Below, in pieces: positions 1 through 8,821 of a stretch of DNA of 64,000 nucleotides. This DNA comes from an uncultured Roseovarius sp. (GTDB lineage Bacteria > Pseudomonadota > Alphaproteobacteria > Rhodobacterales > Rhodobacteraceae). Position numbers and translations under genes: made by a program. Below the pieces are notes generated by a model that did not search any database, was not told the DNA's origin, and was given only the letters and a program-made list of their open reading frames with translations. The DNA is taken from the NCBI GenBank assembly GCA_947503145.1, contig CANNCP010000003.1, forward strand, positions 62,001 through 126,000. The letters are read 5' to 3'. The first letter of the stretch is position 1. The number at the start of each line of letters is the position of its first letter.

Positions 1-150
1 CGAGGTGAACAGGACCAGCACTGCGGGCAGGAACATCAGGTTGGCGCGCGCTCCGGCGGGATCGACGCGTACAGAAGCGCGGCGCGATGCATCGCCCCCC
101 GAAGTGCCGGACTTGTCCGGGCTGAATTTACCGCCAAATTTCTGCGCCAT
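1..150 (-). CDS. Hypothetical membrane protein, N-terminal part only
   Basis: The reverse strand opens with ATG at 148-150 and stays open for 50 codons to the window edge, so the C-terminus is missing. It begins MAQKFGGKFSPD, continues with a Ser/Arg-rich stretch, and a hydrophobic segment (LMFLPAVLVLF) starts near residue 38, suggesting a membrane protein with a short cytoplasmic N-terminus. It starts 5 bp after the stop of the small ORF upstream, so the two are probably co-transcribed. I do not recognise a named family. Confidence 0.6.
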   Translation of the reverse strand, partial: MAQKFGGKFSPDKSGTSGGDASRRASVRVDPAGARANLMFLPAVLVLFTS

Positions 151-155
151 GCCTG

Positions 156-416
156 TCAAAGCCCTCCGAGCAGGCCGCTGGTCACGCCAAGCATGAGCAC
201 GAGCAGCGCCACAAAGCCGAGTTTCTGCATTATCGTCCTCCTTGCCGCACTCTCTGACAGGCTACGGGTCACCGCGCGGCTATCCTCGGCTGCATGCGAT
301 ACGGTCGAGACCACCATCGCGGCCAATACGACCACTACCATCGCCGCACAAACCAGTAGAAGTACACGTGCCATCCGGTGTTCGTTTTCCGTTCCTGTTC
401 GTTGTCGTTTTACCAA
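156..416 (-). CDS. Small membrane protein; start uncertain (86, 72 or 24 aa)
   Basis: This reverse-strand frame has three plausible starts: TTG at 416, ATG at 374 and ATG at 230. The longer forms hold two hydrophobic segments (around residues 17-36 and 66-86 of the 86-residue form). The ATG at 230 has by far the best ribosome site (AAGGAGG, 6 nt upstream) and would give a 24-residue single-span peptide, MQKLGFVALLVLMLGV and so on. The next gene starts 5 bp downstream. No family is recognised. The 24-residue product is a real possibility and the longer forms may not be translated. Confidence 0.4.
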   Translation of the reverse strand: MVKRQRTGTENEHRMARVLLLVCAAMVVVVLAAMVVSTVSHAAEDSRAVTRSLSESAARRTIMQKLGFVALLVLMLGVTSGLLGGL

Positions 417-543
417 AACTTAAGTGATGGCGGGGTCGGTTGCTAGAGGGAACCTGCGCATGGTATTTTTCCGGGCGAACGATGCGTGCGGATACGATCT
501 GGATAGATGGAAGCGGGCCAAAACCGGAAAGGCCCGAACTAAA

Positions 544-557
544 GCGTTCCGCCTTGA
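544..557 (+). repeat. Half-copy of the dispersed palindromic repeat
   Basis: GCGTTCCGCCTTGA matches the left arm of the composite repeat seen at 31033-31125 and 37599-37680, but the right arm is absent here. It lies in the 291-bp gap between the 3' end of rluB and the small membrane ORF. Nothing else is recognisable in that gap. Confidence 0.4.
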
Positions 558-707
558 ACGCGGCATCAGCGATGGCCGATATTCTGCGCTGCCAGAAGGT
601 CTGTCATCACTAAACTGCCCAAAGACGCCTCAATTGCTCACCGATATGATCCGGGGTGAAGTCGGATTGTCATATCCCAACTTGGAAAGGGGCCTACAGG
701 TTCCGCG

Positions 708-1499
708 TCAGGTGGTGCGGCGTTTGCGCTGGGGTGTCGGGCGCTCTGACTTGGGCTTGGCGCCCTTGTCCTCCATCCCCAGTTGTTCGCGCATCACGCG
801 TGGGCGCACCTCTTCGACGGTGCCGGGTTTCAGATCGGCCAGTTGGAACGGTCCATAAGACACCCGGATCAGACGGTTGACCGCCAGACCGACCGCCTCC
901 ATCGCGCGGCGTACTTCGCGGTTCTTGCCCTCGCGCAGGGCCACGGTTGCCCAGGCATTTGCGCCGGTCTGCCGGTCCAGCGTCACGGTCATCGGCTGGA
1001 ATCGTTCACCGTCCAGTACCAGCCCCTTGCGCAGCGGAGTGAATGTGTCGTCGGTGGGGCGCCCCTTGACGCGCACGCGGTACTTGCGCAGCCAGCCGGT
1101 GCTGGGCAGTTCCAGCTTCCGCTTGATGGCTCCGTCATTGGTCAGCAGCAGCAACCCTTCAGAGCTGATATCGAGCCGCCCGACGCTCATCACCCGTGGC
1201 ATGTCCTCGGGCAGTTTGTCAAAGATCGTGGTGCGTCCCTGTTCGTCGCGCGCCGTGGTCACGAGGCCCGCAGGCTTGTGATAGAGCCAGAGCCGTGATG
1301 GTTCGGGCGCATTCAGTGGCTTGCCGTCGACGGCAATGCGGTCCTTGTCCGTCACATTCAGTGCGGCTCGGTCGATCTTGACACCGTTGACGGTGACGCG
1401 GCCGGTTTCGATCATGCGTTCGGCTTCGCGGCGACTGGCGACACCGGCGCGGGCGATGACCTTGGCGATACGGTCGCCGGGAGGGGGCTTTTGGCTCAT
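708..1499 (-). CDS. rluB: 23S rRNA pseudouridine synthase, RsuA/RluB family
   Basis: A 263-residue protein. The N-terminus (about residues 9-65) is an S4 RNA-binding domain (RIAKVIARAGVASRREAER). The catalytic RsuA-type domain follows, with the signature GRLDISSEGLLLLTNDG; D110 is the catalytic aspartate. It isomerises a uridine in rRNA, most likely in 23S rRNA as in E. coli RluB, although RluE/RsuA-type specificity cannot be excluded from sequence. The C-terminal tail is basic and low-complexity (about the last 25 residues). It is divergent from tadA, with a gap of about 60 bp. Confidence 0.9.
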   Translation of the reverse strand: MSQKPPPGDRIAKVIARAGVASRREAERMIETGRVTVNGVKIDRAALNVTDKDRIAVDGKPLNAPEPSRLWLYHKPAGLVTTARDEQGRTTIFDKLPEDMPRVMSVGRLDISSEGLLLLTNDGAIKRKLELPSTGWLRKYRVRVKGRPTDDTFTPLRKGLVLDGERFQPMTVTLDRQTGANAWATVALREGKNREVRRAMEAVGLAVNRLIRVSYGPFQLADLKPGTVEEVRPRVMREQLGMEDKGAKPKSERPTPQRKRRTT

Positions 1500-1562
1500 G
1501 CGCCCCGCTTAGCCGAAACGCGGCCCTTGCGAAAGCACGGATCGTGCGGCAGGAGAAGGTCC

Positions 1563-2018
1563 ATGAGTTTTACCACGCACATGGATATCGCACTGGACGA
1601 GGCCCGCGCAGCAGCGGCTCGCGACGAAGTGCCGGTGGGCGCGGTGCTGATCGGACCGGACGGGCAGGTGGTGGCGCGCGCAGGCAACCGCACCCGCGAA
1701 TTGAACGATCCGACAGCACATGCCGAAATTCTCGTGCTCCGTGCCGCCTGCGCCGCTGCCGGGTCCGCACGGCTGCCGGGTTACACGCTCTACGTCACGC
1801 TGGAACCTTGCGCCATGTGCGCCGCCGCCATTGCGGCTGCCCGGATTGCAAGGCTCTGTTTTGGCGCTTCCGACCCCAAGTCGGGCGGTGTGCTGCACGG
1901 TGCGCGCGTCTTTTCGCACAGCCAGAGCCACCATGTGCCAGAGATCTACGACGGCCTCGCGGCAGATTCCGCCGAAGACCTGCTCAAGACCTTCTTTGCC
2001 GCGCGCCGCACGCCGTAG
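1563..2018 (+). CDS. tadA: tRNA-specific adenosine deaminase TadA
   Basis: A 151-residue zinc-dependent deaminase that converts adenosine 34 of tRNA-Arg(ACG) to inosine. The catalytic motifs are visible: H53-A-E55 and P82-C83-x2-C86 (EPCAMC). The start at 1563 is chosen because GGAGAAGG lies just upstream and the product begins MSFTTHMDIALDEA, the usual family N-terminus. The frame is open further upstream to 1491 but that overlaps the rluB start and is unlikely to be translated. Confidence 0.92.
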   Translation: MSFTTHMDIALDEARAAAARDEVPVGAVLIGPDGQVVARAGNRTRELNDPTAHAEILVLRAACAAAGSARLPGYTLYVTLEPCAMCAAAIAAARIARLCFGASDPKSGGVLHGARVFSHSQSHHVPEIYDGLAADSAEDLLKTFFAARRTP

Positions 2019-2103
2019 ACCAACATCCCTCGGCGGACCTGTGCCAGCCCCGAAGACTCGCTGATCGCCTTTCATTTTTCCAAAAATACTCAAAATCCCC
2101 CGA

Positions 2104-2214
2104 TCAGAGATCAATCGGCACCATCACGTCCGGTTCGATCACGCGGATGTCGGGCAGTGCTCGGCCAGCACCGGGTTGCCGTTGAGCCAGGGAACCGAGA
2201 CAGGTGATTTTCAT
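2104..2214 (-). pseudogene. Collapsed remnant of an MBL-fold metal-dependent hydrolase (UPF0173-like)
   Basis: A 36-codon reverse-strand ORF. Its start (MKITCLGS) resembles the usual MKI-W-LGHGSF start of this hydrolase family. Its end (PDIRVIEPDVMVPIDL, then stop) resembles the family C-terminus. In the middle, a different frame reads PWLNGNPVLAE, the family's DPWLxGNPxL segment. The metal-binding HxHxDH core and about 180 residues are gone. I infer at least two deletions, one shifting the frame. The family resemblance is from memory, not a search. Confidence 0.65.
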
Positions 2215-2415
2215 GTCAGCTTCCCTGTGGTTTTCCGCCAATGTAGCGTAACCGCATCGGGAGGAAACCAGTCAGGCACCGATGTGCGCAGTTTGCCCCG
2301 CCACTGTGCCCTGCGGCGATATCGACCAGACCGTTCGAGGTTGGCGCACGCATGTGGTTGCGCGTCGCGGCCGCGGGGGATAAATGCAAAAGCCAGCAAC
2401 GACCGGAGATTTGTC

Positions 2416-2703
2416 ATGTCCATCGACCTGGAAACCGCCGCCAAGGTGGCCAAGCTCGCACGCATCCGCGTGGAGCCGGATGCGCTGCCTGCGCTGGCGG
2501 ATGAGTTCAATACGATCCTGGGCTTCATCGAGCAACTGAGCGAGGTGGACGTGGAGGGCATCGAGCCGATGGTGAGCGTCACGCCCATGCGCCTCGCGCG
2601 CCGGGCAGATGTGGTGACGGATGGCGACCAGCAGGCCACAATCCTGTCGAATGCGCCTGATGCGCGCGAAGGTTTCTTTGCTGTACCGAAAGTGGTGGAA
2701 TGA
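2416..2703 (+). CDS. gatC: Asp/Glu-tRNA amidotransferase subunit C
   Basis: A 95-residue GatC, the small stabilising subunit of the GatCAB complex that amidates Glu-tRNA-Gln (and Asp-tRNA-Asn) in the cytoplasm. It begins [17 protein letters not shown] and carries the family segment [20 protein letters not shown]. The C-terminus ([12 protein letters not shown]) is the standard ending. Its stop codon overlaps the gatA start (ATGATG), implying translational coupling. gatB is not in the window. Confidence 0.93.
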   Translation: MSIDLETAAKVAKLARIRVEPDALPALADEFNTILGFIEQLSEVDVEGIEPMVSVTPMRLARRADVVTDGDQQATILSNAPDAREGFFAVPKVVE

Positions 2704-4193
2704 TGTCTGATCTGAATATGCTGACCATTGCCGAGGCGCGTGACAAGCTGCGCGCCGGCGACATCACCAGCACCGAGCTGACCGAGGCGTGTCTTGCCCG
2801 TATCGAGGGCGCGGGCGCGCTGGGCGCGTTCGTGCACCACACACCGGATCAGGCACACGCGCAGGCGGCTCGTGCCGATGAGCGCCTGCAAGGGCGCGAA
2901 GAGGTGCCCGCCATGTGCGGCATCCCGCTGGGGATCAAGGACCTCTTTTGCACCAGGGGCGTCACCAGTCAGGCGGGCAGCGCCATCCTGAAAGGATTCA
3001 AGCCGGAATACGAATCCACCGTCACGCAGAATCTCTTTGATGCGGGCGCAGTCATGCTGGGCAAGCTCAACATGGACGAATTCGCCATGGGGTCGAGCAA
3101 CGAAACCAGCATATATGGCAATGCGGTCAATCCCTGGCGGCGGAGCAGTGATGAAACGGCACTGACGCCCGGCGGCTCGTCGGGTGGTTCGGCCAGCGCC
3201 GTCGCTGCCGATCTCTGTCTCGGGGCCACGGGCACCGATACGGGCGGCTCGATCCGCCAGCCTGCGGCCTTCACGGGCATTACCGGGGTCAAGCCGACTT
3301 ACGGGCGTTGCTCGCGCTGGGGGATTGTCGCTTTTGCCTCGTCGCTCGATCAGGCGGGACCGATGACCAAATCCGTGCGCGACGCCGCCATCATGCTTGA
3401 AGCAATGTGCGGATATGATCCCAAGGACAGCACCAGCGCCGATCTGGCGGTGCCTGACTTCGAGGCGATGCTGACCGGGGATATCAAGGGCAAGGTCATC
3501 GGTATCCCGCGCGAATACCGCATGGACGGCATGCCCGACGAGATTGAGAAGCTCTGGGCCGAGGGCACCGCGATGATGAAGGCCGCAGGGGCCGAAATCC
3601 GCGATATCAGCCTGCCGCACACCAAATACGCATTGTCCACCTACTATGTGATCGCGCCTGCCGAGGCGTCCAGCAATCTGGCACGCTATGACGGCGTGCG
3701 CTTTGGCCACCGGGCCAAGCTGGCGGAGGGCGACGGCATCACCGAGATGTACGAGAAAACCCGTGCCGAAGGATTCGGCGCGGAAGTGCAGCGTCGGGTG
3801 ATGATCGGCACCTATGTGTTGTCGGCGGGTTTCTACGATGCCTACTACAACCGGGCCCGCAAGGTGCGCGCGCTGATCAAGCGCGACTTTGACAGGGTCT
3901 TTGCGGACGGTATTGATGCGATCCTGACGCCCGCGACGCCCTCGGCGGCGTTCGGTCTGGGCGAGATGACGCAGGCCGATCCGGTCGCGATGTATCTCAA
4001 CGATGTGTTTACCGTCACCGTGAACCTGGCCGGCTTGCCGGGGGTGTCGGTGCCTGCCGGGCTTGATCATCAGGGCCTGCCGCTGGGGCTGCAGTTGATT
4101 GGTCGCCCGTGGGAAGAGGGTGACTTGCTGAATTGTGCCTACGCGCTGGAAACTGCGGCGGGTTTTGTAGCCAAGCCCGGAAAATGGTGGTAA
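2700..4193 (+). CDS. gatA: Asp/Glu-tRNA amidotransferase subunit A
   Basis: A 497-residue amidase-signature enzyme that releases ammonia from glutamine for tRNA amidation. The Ser-cisSer-Lys apparatus is visible: K80 in GIPLGIKD, the serine pair in TPGGSSGGS, and S184 in [12 protein letters not shown]. Length is normal for GatA. Two adjacent ATGs (2700 and 2703) are possible starts. The first overlaps the gatC stop. Confidence 0.95.
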   Translation: MMSDLNMLTIAEARDKLRAGDITSTELTEACLARIEGAGALGAFVHHTPDQAHAQAARADERLQGREEVPAMCGIPLGIKDLFCTRGVTSQAGSAILKGFKPEYESTVTQNLFDAGAVMLGKLNMDEFAMGSSNETSIYGNAVNPWRRSSDETALTPGGSSGGSASAVAADLCLGATGTDTGGSIRQPAAFTGITGVKPTYGRCSRWGIVAFASSLDQAGPMTKSVRDAAIMLEAMCGYDPKDSTSADLAVPDFEAMLTGDIKGKVIGIPREYRMDGMPDEIEKLWAEGTAMMKAAGAEIRDISLPHTKYALSTYYVIAPAEASSNLARYDGVRFGHRAKLAEGDGITEMYEKTRAEGFGAEVQRRVMIGTYVLSAGFYDAYYNRARKVRALIKRDFDRVFADGIDAILTPATPSAAFGLGEMTQADPVAMYLNDVFTVTVNLAGLPGVSVPAGLDHQGLPLGLQLIGRPWEEGDLLNCAYALETAAGFVAKPGKWW

Positions 4194-4231
4194 AGCGTCG
4201 CCAAACAGCATGTTTCAGGACACATCACATA

Positions 4232-4963
4232 ATGCGTAAATTGATGGCAAGCGCCGCGCTCGTCGCGCTGGCGGCGTGCGGAAATCCTATCCCCGAGAGC
4301 GGCCCGAGCACCGGGGCCGGTGTCGGCTTTGGCGATTACGGTGAATATCAGGCCCGGCGCGAGGCCGAGCTGGCGGGCAATCCGGTTCCGGCCCCCGAGA
4401 TGGTCAGCACCACCACCCTGGGCGGTGATACGTCCGACGGCGCACAGGTCGCGGCTGCAGCGCGGGCCGCGCTTGATGCCGACGATCAGACCGAAGAACG
4501 CGCGGCCAATTCCGGCGAACGCGTCGTACAGGCCAGCCCGAACAACGCGCCGCCCGCCGTGGTCAACAGCGTTGGTATCTCGAACGAGAACAATTTCGAT
4601 GCCGTGGGCAATCAGCGCACGATCCAGGATGACGCAGCGCGGATCGCGGCCAGCCGCCAGCAGTACCAGGTTGCTTCGGTCCAGGCCCTGCCAAACCGGG
4701 CGGGCGGACAGGGGGCCAATATCGTGGCCTACGCGCTCAAGACCAAGCATCCGGCCGGCACGCAGGTCTATCGCCGCGTCGGCGTGAACAAGAGCGGGCG
4801 TTATGCCAGGAACTGCGCAAAATATACCGGACCCGATCTGGCGCAGATCGACTTTCTCGAAAAGGGCGGACCCGAGCGGGATCGCCTCGGTCTCGATCCC
4901 GATGGGGATGGTTATGCCTGCGGATGGGATCCGCGCCCGTTCCGCAAGGCGCGGGACGGCTGA
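4232..4963 (+). CDS. Putative lipoprotein with C-terminal excalibur calcium motif
   Basis: A 243-residue protein. The chosen ATG gives an N-terminus MRKLMASAALVALAAC with a lipobox (L-A-A-C16), so it should be lipidated at C16. A low-complexity Ala/Ser/Asn-rich middle follows. The C-terminus has NCAKYTGPD and DPDGDGYACGWDPRPF, matching the excalibur DxDxDGxxC calcium-binding motif. The next gene starts 7 nt after its stop and encodes a peptidoglycan amidase, which fits a cell-envelope role. Exact function is unknown. Confidence 0.75.
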   Translation: MRKLMASAALVALAACGNPIPESGPSTGAGVGFGDYGEYQARREAELAGNPVPAPEMVSTTTLGGDTSDGAQVAAAARAALDADDQTEERAANSGERVVQASPNNAPPAVVNSVGISNENNFDAVGNQRTIQDDAARIAASRQQYQVASVQALPNRAGGQGANIVAYALKTKHPAGTQVYRRVGVNKSGRYARNCAKYTGPDLAQIDFLEKGGPERDRLGLDPDGDGYACGWDPRPFRKARDG

Positions 4964-4969
4964 ACCCGT

Positions 4970-5674
4970 GTGAACGCCGAGTTGCCCGAGATCGTCAAGA
5001 GACCTTCGCCCAACGCCAGTGACCGGCGGGGCGGGGTATCCCCTGACATCCTGCTGTTGCATTTCACCAACATGACAACCGCAGAGGCGGCGGTCGAGCG
5101 GCTGTGCGACCCGGATGTGGTCCCGCCTGTGTCGTGCCACTATGTGATCGCCGAGGATGGCCGCCTGTGGCAGTTGGTGCCAGAGGACAAGCGCGCCTGG
5201 CATGCGGGCCACGGATGCTGGGGCGCGGTGGACGAGGTCAACTCGCGCTCGATCGGGGTCGAGCTGGCCAATCAGGGCAATCACCCGTTTCCCGAACCGC
5301 AGATGCGGGTGCTGGAGTGTCTGGCGCGTGGCATCATGGACCGCTGGGCGATCCCGCCCGAGCGGGTCATCGGCCACTCGGACATGGCCCCGCATCGCAA
5401 GGACGATCCCGGCCCGCGCTTTGACTGGCGGCGGTTGGCGTTGCAGGGTTTGGCCGTCTGGCCCGGGTCAGGGGCGCAGGCCCCGCCGGAGGATTTCCGC
5501 AAGCTGACAGCACGGCTGGGATATGGCGCAGAGTTCAGCGACGCCGACGTGCTCAAGGCTGTGCGCCTGCGCTATCGGCCCTGGGCGCGCGGGCCGCTCA
5601 ATGCGGCGGATATGGCGGTGCTGGCGGATATTGCCGAACGCTTTCCCGTTGACCAGAAGCGGGTGCGCGCTTAA
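4970..5674 (+). CDS. N-acetylmuramoyl-L-alanine amidase (AmpD/Amidase_2 type)
   Basis: A 234-residue zinc amidase that cleaves the bond between N-acetylmuramic acid and the stem peptide. Amidase_2 motifs are visible: LLLHFTN (first zinc His), SCHYVIAEDG, AWHAG, SIGVELAN and the C-terminal IGHSDMAPHRKDDPG holding the other metal ligands. The last 60 residues resemble the C-terminal segment often following this domain. There is no signal peptide, so a cytoplasmic AmpD-like recycling role is likely. It starts with GTG at 4970. Confidence 0.85.
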   Translation: MNAELPEIVKRPSPNASDRRGGVSPDILLLHFTNMTTAEAAVERLCDPDVVPPVSCHYVIAEDGRLWQLVPEDKRAWHAGHGCWGAVDEVNSRSIGVELANQGNHPFPEPQMRVLECLARGIMDRWAIPPERVIGHSDMAPHRKDDPGPRFDWRRLALQGLAVWPGSGAQAPPEDFRKLTARLGYGAEFSDADVLKAVRLRYRPWARGPLNAADMAVLADIAERFPVDQKRVRA

Positions 5675-5682
5675 CTGTATCC

Positions 5683-6100
5683 TGCGCGGAGAGCCGGATG
5701 GCCGCTTGGGCAGGTTTCGATCTGCCCGGGAGGAAAGTCCGGACTCCACAAGGCAACGGTGCCGGGTAATGCCCGGCCGGGGTAACCCGAGGGAAAGCGC
5801 CACAGAAATGATACCGCGTCAGAGCAATCCGGCGTAAGGGTGAAACGGTGGGGTAAGAGCCCACCGCGGGGCTGGTAACAGCACCGGCACGGCAAGCCCC
5901 ACCGGGAGCAATGCCAAATAGGGACCGCGCGCGGGGCTGGTCCCGGATCTTGGTCCGGGATACCGTCTGCAGGCACGTCTTGGCCCGGCGGTCCGGGTTG
6001 GCAGCTAGAGGGGCACCGGCAACGGTGCCTTTAGATGAATGGTCATCCATGGGGGCCTCGGCCCCCGGGACAGAATCCGGCTTACAGGCTCTCCGCGCGC
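5683..6100 (+). ncRNA. rnpB: RNase P RNA, class A
   Basis: The catalytic RNA of RNase P, which trims tRNA 5' ends. The ends pair as helix P1 (GCGCGGAGAGCC near 5684 with GGCTCTCCGCGC near 6088). Conserved core strings are present: GAGGAAAGTCCGGACTCC, GGGTAACCCGAGGGAAAG, GCCACAGAAA, GGTAAGAGCCCACCG and, near the 3' end, GACAGAATCCGGCTTACAGG. Order and spacing match alphaproteobacterial rnpB. ORFs crossing this span on either strand are spurious. Confidence 0.96.
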
Positions 6101-6113
6101 ACTGTCCGGACAT

Positions 6114-6134
6114 GGAAAATTTTGCGAATTTTCC
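6114..6134. repeat. AT-rich palindrome after rnpB
   Basis: GGAAAATT-TTGCG-AATTTTCC is a perfect 8-bp inverted repeat 14 bp after the rnpB 3' end. A close variant (GGAAAATTCTGCGAACTTTC) recurs at 36760-36779 after the third DMT gene. It may serve as a terminator-like hairpin or a protein site. Confidence 0.35.
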
Positions 6135-6240
6135 AAAGGTGCCGCGGTCGGCCTCGTGCAAGACGGTGACCACCGGCAGGTGAGTATTTGCTCAAAGAAG
6201 AAAAGCCGGACACTCGCGCTGCGTATTTGCACAATCGCGG

Positions 6241-6268
6241 TTGACTCGGGCACGCAGGCGGGTACAAG
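6241..6268 (+). promoter_or_regulatory. Candidate sigma-70 promoter of rpmG
   Basis: TTGACT (6241-6246) and TACAAG (6263-6268) are separated by 16 bp and sit 57 bp before the rpmG start. It is the best promoter-like pair in the gap between rnpB and rpmG. This is a pattern match only. Confidence 0.4.
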
Positions 6269-6324
6269 GCGGCATCATATCGAATTTACGGGGCGGCGTG
6301 ACCCCCCGGCGCAGGAGAACACCA

Positions 6325-6492
6325 ATGGCGAAGCCGACGACCATCAAGATCCGCCTGAACTCGACCGCGGGCACGGGCCATTTCTACGTGACCAAGAAAA
6401 ACGCGCGTACCATGACCGAGAAGATGGCGGTTCGTAAATACGACCCGGTTGTGCGCAAGCATGTCGAGTACAAGGAAGGCAAGATCAAGTAA
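6325..6492 (+). CDS. rpmG: 50S ribosomal protein L33
   Basis: A 55-residue ribosomal protein of the large subunit. The sequence ([20 protein letters not shown], then [18 protein letters not shown]) is typical. It is the zinc-free form lacking the CxxC pairs. The start is supported by AGGAGA 8 nt upstream. The gene is followed by an intrinsic terminator. Confidence 0.97.
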   Translation: MAKPTTIKIRLNSTAGTGHFYVTKKNARTMTEKMAVRKYDPVVRKHVEYKEGKIK

Positions 6493-6520
6493 GATCGCCT
6501 GACACAGTTGTTTTGAAGAG

Positions 6521-6547
6521 GCCGCGCCGGTTTGGGTGCGGCTTTTT
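6521..6547 (+). terminator. Rho-independent terminator of rpmG
   Basis: GCCGC (6521-6525) pairs with GCGGC (6538-6542) across a short loop and is followed directly by TTTTT. It lies 28 bp after the rpmG stop. Confidence 0.7.
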
Positions 6548-6599
6548 CCGTTCCGGCGCGGGCCGTTATCATGACGGGGGCGCTGCGCAGGGCGTGAAC

Positions 6600-6630
6600 G
6601 AAAAAGGGCCGGTCCTCATTGGACCGGCCC
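6600..6630 (-). terminator. Rho-independent terminator of the BI-1 gene
   Basis: On the reverse strand GGGCCGGTCC, a five-base loop and GGACCGGCCC form a perfect 10-bp stem followed by TTTTT. It lies 25 bp after the BI-1 stop. The upstream A-run (AAAAA at 6601) could make it work in both directions. Confidence 0.85.
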
Positions 6631-6655
6631 TCATATTTCGCAGGCGTGTCTGCCC

Positions 6656-7375
6656 TTATTCGCGGCTACCGAGCAGTTGCAGCAGGAACATGAACATGTT
6701 GATGAAGTCGAGATAGAGACGCAGTGCGCCCATGATTGCCGACTTGCCCAGCCATTCGGAATCGCCGTGTTGGGCGTGGGCCAGATATTCGTTCTTGATC
6801 GACTGCGTGTCATAGGCGGTGAGACCCGCAAAGATCAGCACACCGATGATCGAGATCGCGAACATCACGGCAGGGCTGCCGATGAAGATGTTGATGATCG
6901 ACGCCACGATGATGCCGATCAGGCCCATGATCAGGAAGCTGCCCCAGCCGGAGATATCCTTTTTCGTGGTGTAGCCCCAGAGTGACAGACCGGCAAAGGC
7001 AATCGCGGTGGTCAGGAAGACCTGTGCGATCGAGAAATCGGTGAAGATCACGAAGATATAGCTGATCGACACGCCCATCACGGTTGCGAAGGCGTAGAAA
7101 AACAGCTGTGCGGCGGCTGCCGACAGCTTGTTGATCACGGCCCCAAAGGCAAAGACCATCACCAGCGGCGCGAACATGACCACCCAACGCATCATGCCGG
7201 TGAACAGTGTCTCCATCATCATTGCGTTATTGCCCACGGCCCAGGCCGCAAGGAAAGTGAGCAGCATGCCTACGGACATGGTTCCGTAGACCTTGTTCAT
7301 ATGGGCGCGCAGCCCCTGGTCAATCTGGGCCGCGCGGCTACCCGCCGCCGTCCGGATTGTGTCAAATTCAGCCAT
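6656..7375 (-). CDS. Bax inhibitor-1/YccA family membrane protein
   Basis: A 239-residue integral membrane protein with about seven hydrophobic segments. It starts MAEFDTIRTAAGSRAAQIDQ and ends LYLDFINMFMFLLQLLGSRE; the C-terminal AYDTQ and LYLDFINxF strings mark the BI-1/UPF0005 family. Bacterial members are inner-membrane proteins, some acting as pH-sensitive calcium leak channels or FtsH modulators. The role here is inferred only from family. The gene stands alone, with its own terminator. Confidence 0.88.
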   Translation of the reverse strand: MAEFDTIRTAAGSRAAQIDQGLRAHMNKVYGTMSVGMLLTFLAAWAVGNNAMMMETLFTGMMRWVVMFAPLVMVFAFGAVINKLSAAAAQLFFYAFATVMGVSISYIFVIFTDFSIAQVFLTTAIAFAGLSLWGYTTKKDISGWGSFLIMGLIGIIVASIINIFIGSPAVMFAISIIGVLIFAGLTAYDTQSIKNEYLAHAQHGDSEWLGKSAIMGALRLYLDFINMFMFLLQLLGSRE

Positions 7376-7552
7376 CAGTGCCTCCGATATATGTTGGTAA
7401 GCCCCCGTTCGAAGGCTTTGGATGCAATATCGGATGAGTGGGCGTCTATTTCAAGTGCTCATAACACCTGATACGGCCCCGCGTTGGCCGAATTTATGTC
7501 GGCATGGCACAGGTTTGCGGCGCTGCGAGGCGCCATACTGAATGATGGAGGT

Positions 7553-8515
7553 TCAGGGGACTGTCACCACCACCTTGCCCGTGGATTTGCGCGCCTGCAG
7601 CAACGCCAGCGCGTCGGCGGCCTGATCAAGAGGAAAGGTGTGGCTGACATGCGGCGCGATGCGCCCGTCGCGGTGCCAGTCCAGCAACGTGGCCAACGAG
7701 CCTGTCACCACCTCGGGCCGGAAGGCCAGGTAGCCGCCCCAATAGAGCCCCATCACGCTGATATTCTTGACCAGCAGGTGATTTGCCGGGATCTGGGGCA
7801 CCTCGCCACTGGCAAACCCGATGCTCAGGATGCGCGCTTCGGGGCGGCAGGCGCGGAAGGCGGCGGTGAACTGGGCGCCGCCCACCGGGTCATAGACCAC
7901 ATCGACGCCGCCGAGCGCGCGGCACGCGGCGCGGAGATCGTCCGTTTCGGCGTCGATCAGGTGATCGGCGCCCGCCGCCTTGGCGATTGCCAGTTTGTCC
8001 GCGCCGCGCGCGGAGGCGATCACACGTGCGCCCATCAGCTTGCCAATCTCGACCGCCGACAGGCCGACACCGCCCGCAGCACCCAGCACCAGCAGTGTCT
8101 CGCCCGGTTGCAGGCGCGCCCTGTGGGCCAGCGCCACGTGGCTGGTGCCATAGGCGATCTGGAAGGCGGCGGCGCTGACATCGTCCATGGCATCGGGAAG
8201 CACCACGGCGCGGGCCGCGTCAAAACAGCCGTATTCGGCCAGCCCGCCCTGACCGCCGAACACCGCTACCCGTGTGCCGGGGGCGGGGGCATCGGTGTCG
8301 GGCCCGGTGGCATCGACAATGCCTGCCACCTCCATGCCCAGCGTGAAGGGCAGGGCGGGGGTGTCCTGATATGTGCCGGTCATCATCAACAGATCGGCAA
8401 AGTTCAGGCCGCAGGCATTTATACGCAGGCGGATCTGCCCCGGACCGGGTTCGGGCAGGGGCAGGTCGGCGATCTGCGGCGGGCTGTCGAAGTTGCTGAC
8501 TTGAAAGGCGCGCAT
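7553..8515 (-). CDS. NADPH:quinone oxidoreductase, zinc-free MDR family
   Basis: A 320-residue medium-chain reductase. The N-terminal GroES-like domain has ACGLNFADLLMMTGTY, the quinone-reductase signature. The Rossmann domain has VLGAAGGVGLSAVEIGKLMGA for NADPH binding. Zinc-ligand cysteines of alcohol dehydrogenases are absent. It probably reduces quinones or other enones in the cytoplasm; the substrate cannot be told. It is divergent from the XRE regulator across a 306-bp AT-rich gap. Confidence 0.88.
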   Translation of the reverse strand: MRAFQVSNFDSPPQIADLPLPEPGPGQIRLRINACGLNFADLLMMTGTYQDTPALPFTLGMEVAGIVDATGPDTDAPAPGTRVAVFGGQGGLAEYGCFDAARAVVLPDAMDDVSAAAFQIAYGTSHVALAHRARLQPGETLLVLGAAGGVGLSAVEIGKLMGARVIASARGADKLAIAKAAGADHLIDAETDDLRAACRALGGVDVVYDPVGGAQFTAAFRACRPEARILSIGFASGEVPQIPANHLLVKNISVMGLYWGGYLAFRPEVVTGSLATLLDWHRDGRIAPHVSHTFPLDQAADALALLQARKSTGKVVVTVP

Positions 8516-8821
8516 ACGCGATTCTCCGGATGTTGGGACGTTGGAGTGACAGGTGCCGATCCGGCGTATTCCCGAGGGGTGGGACTGTCAAATCTCTGGC
8601 ATTGGTGGGAGGCAGATACGTTTGCGTATGCTCTGCTCGTTAAAATTGTCTGCGTTATGATCAAATAACTTATCACTTGCGAAAATTCTTGTATTATAGG
8701 ATCAGGCTGATACCATTCTTTGACTGGTAAGTGGATTAACCAGATTTCTCGTTTTGAGTAATAGTTGACCTGCCATCGTTGTGAACCGCGCAAGGCAGGA
8801 TGCAGTAGGAAGGATATTGGA
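8516..8821. other. AT-rich divergent intergenic region
   Basis: This 306-bp gap separates the divergent quinone reductase and XRE genes and is clearly more AT-rich than its surroundings between about 8620 and 8770. It must hold promoters for both genes. No operator could be assigned. A purine-rich ribosome site (GTAGGAAGG) precedes the XRE start. Confidence 0.5.

Noticed and set aside
424..858. Forward ORF overlapping the rluB 3' end
   Set aside because: It overlaps a certain gene, includes a dispersed repeat half-copy, and has no recognisable domain.
2211..4211. A 666-codon open frame antisense to gatA
   Set aside because: It mirrors gatA codons in a GC-rich genome; its translation is His/Arg/Gln-rich with no family pattern, and gatA is certain.
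5598..6173. Reverse ORFs across rnpB
   Set aside because: They fall inside the RNase P RNA.
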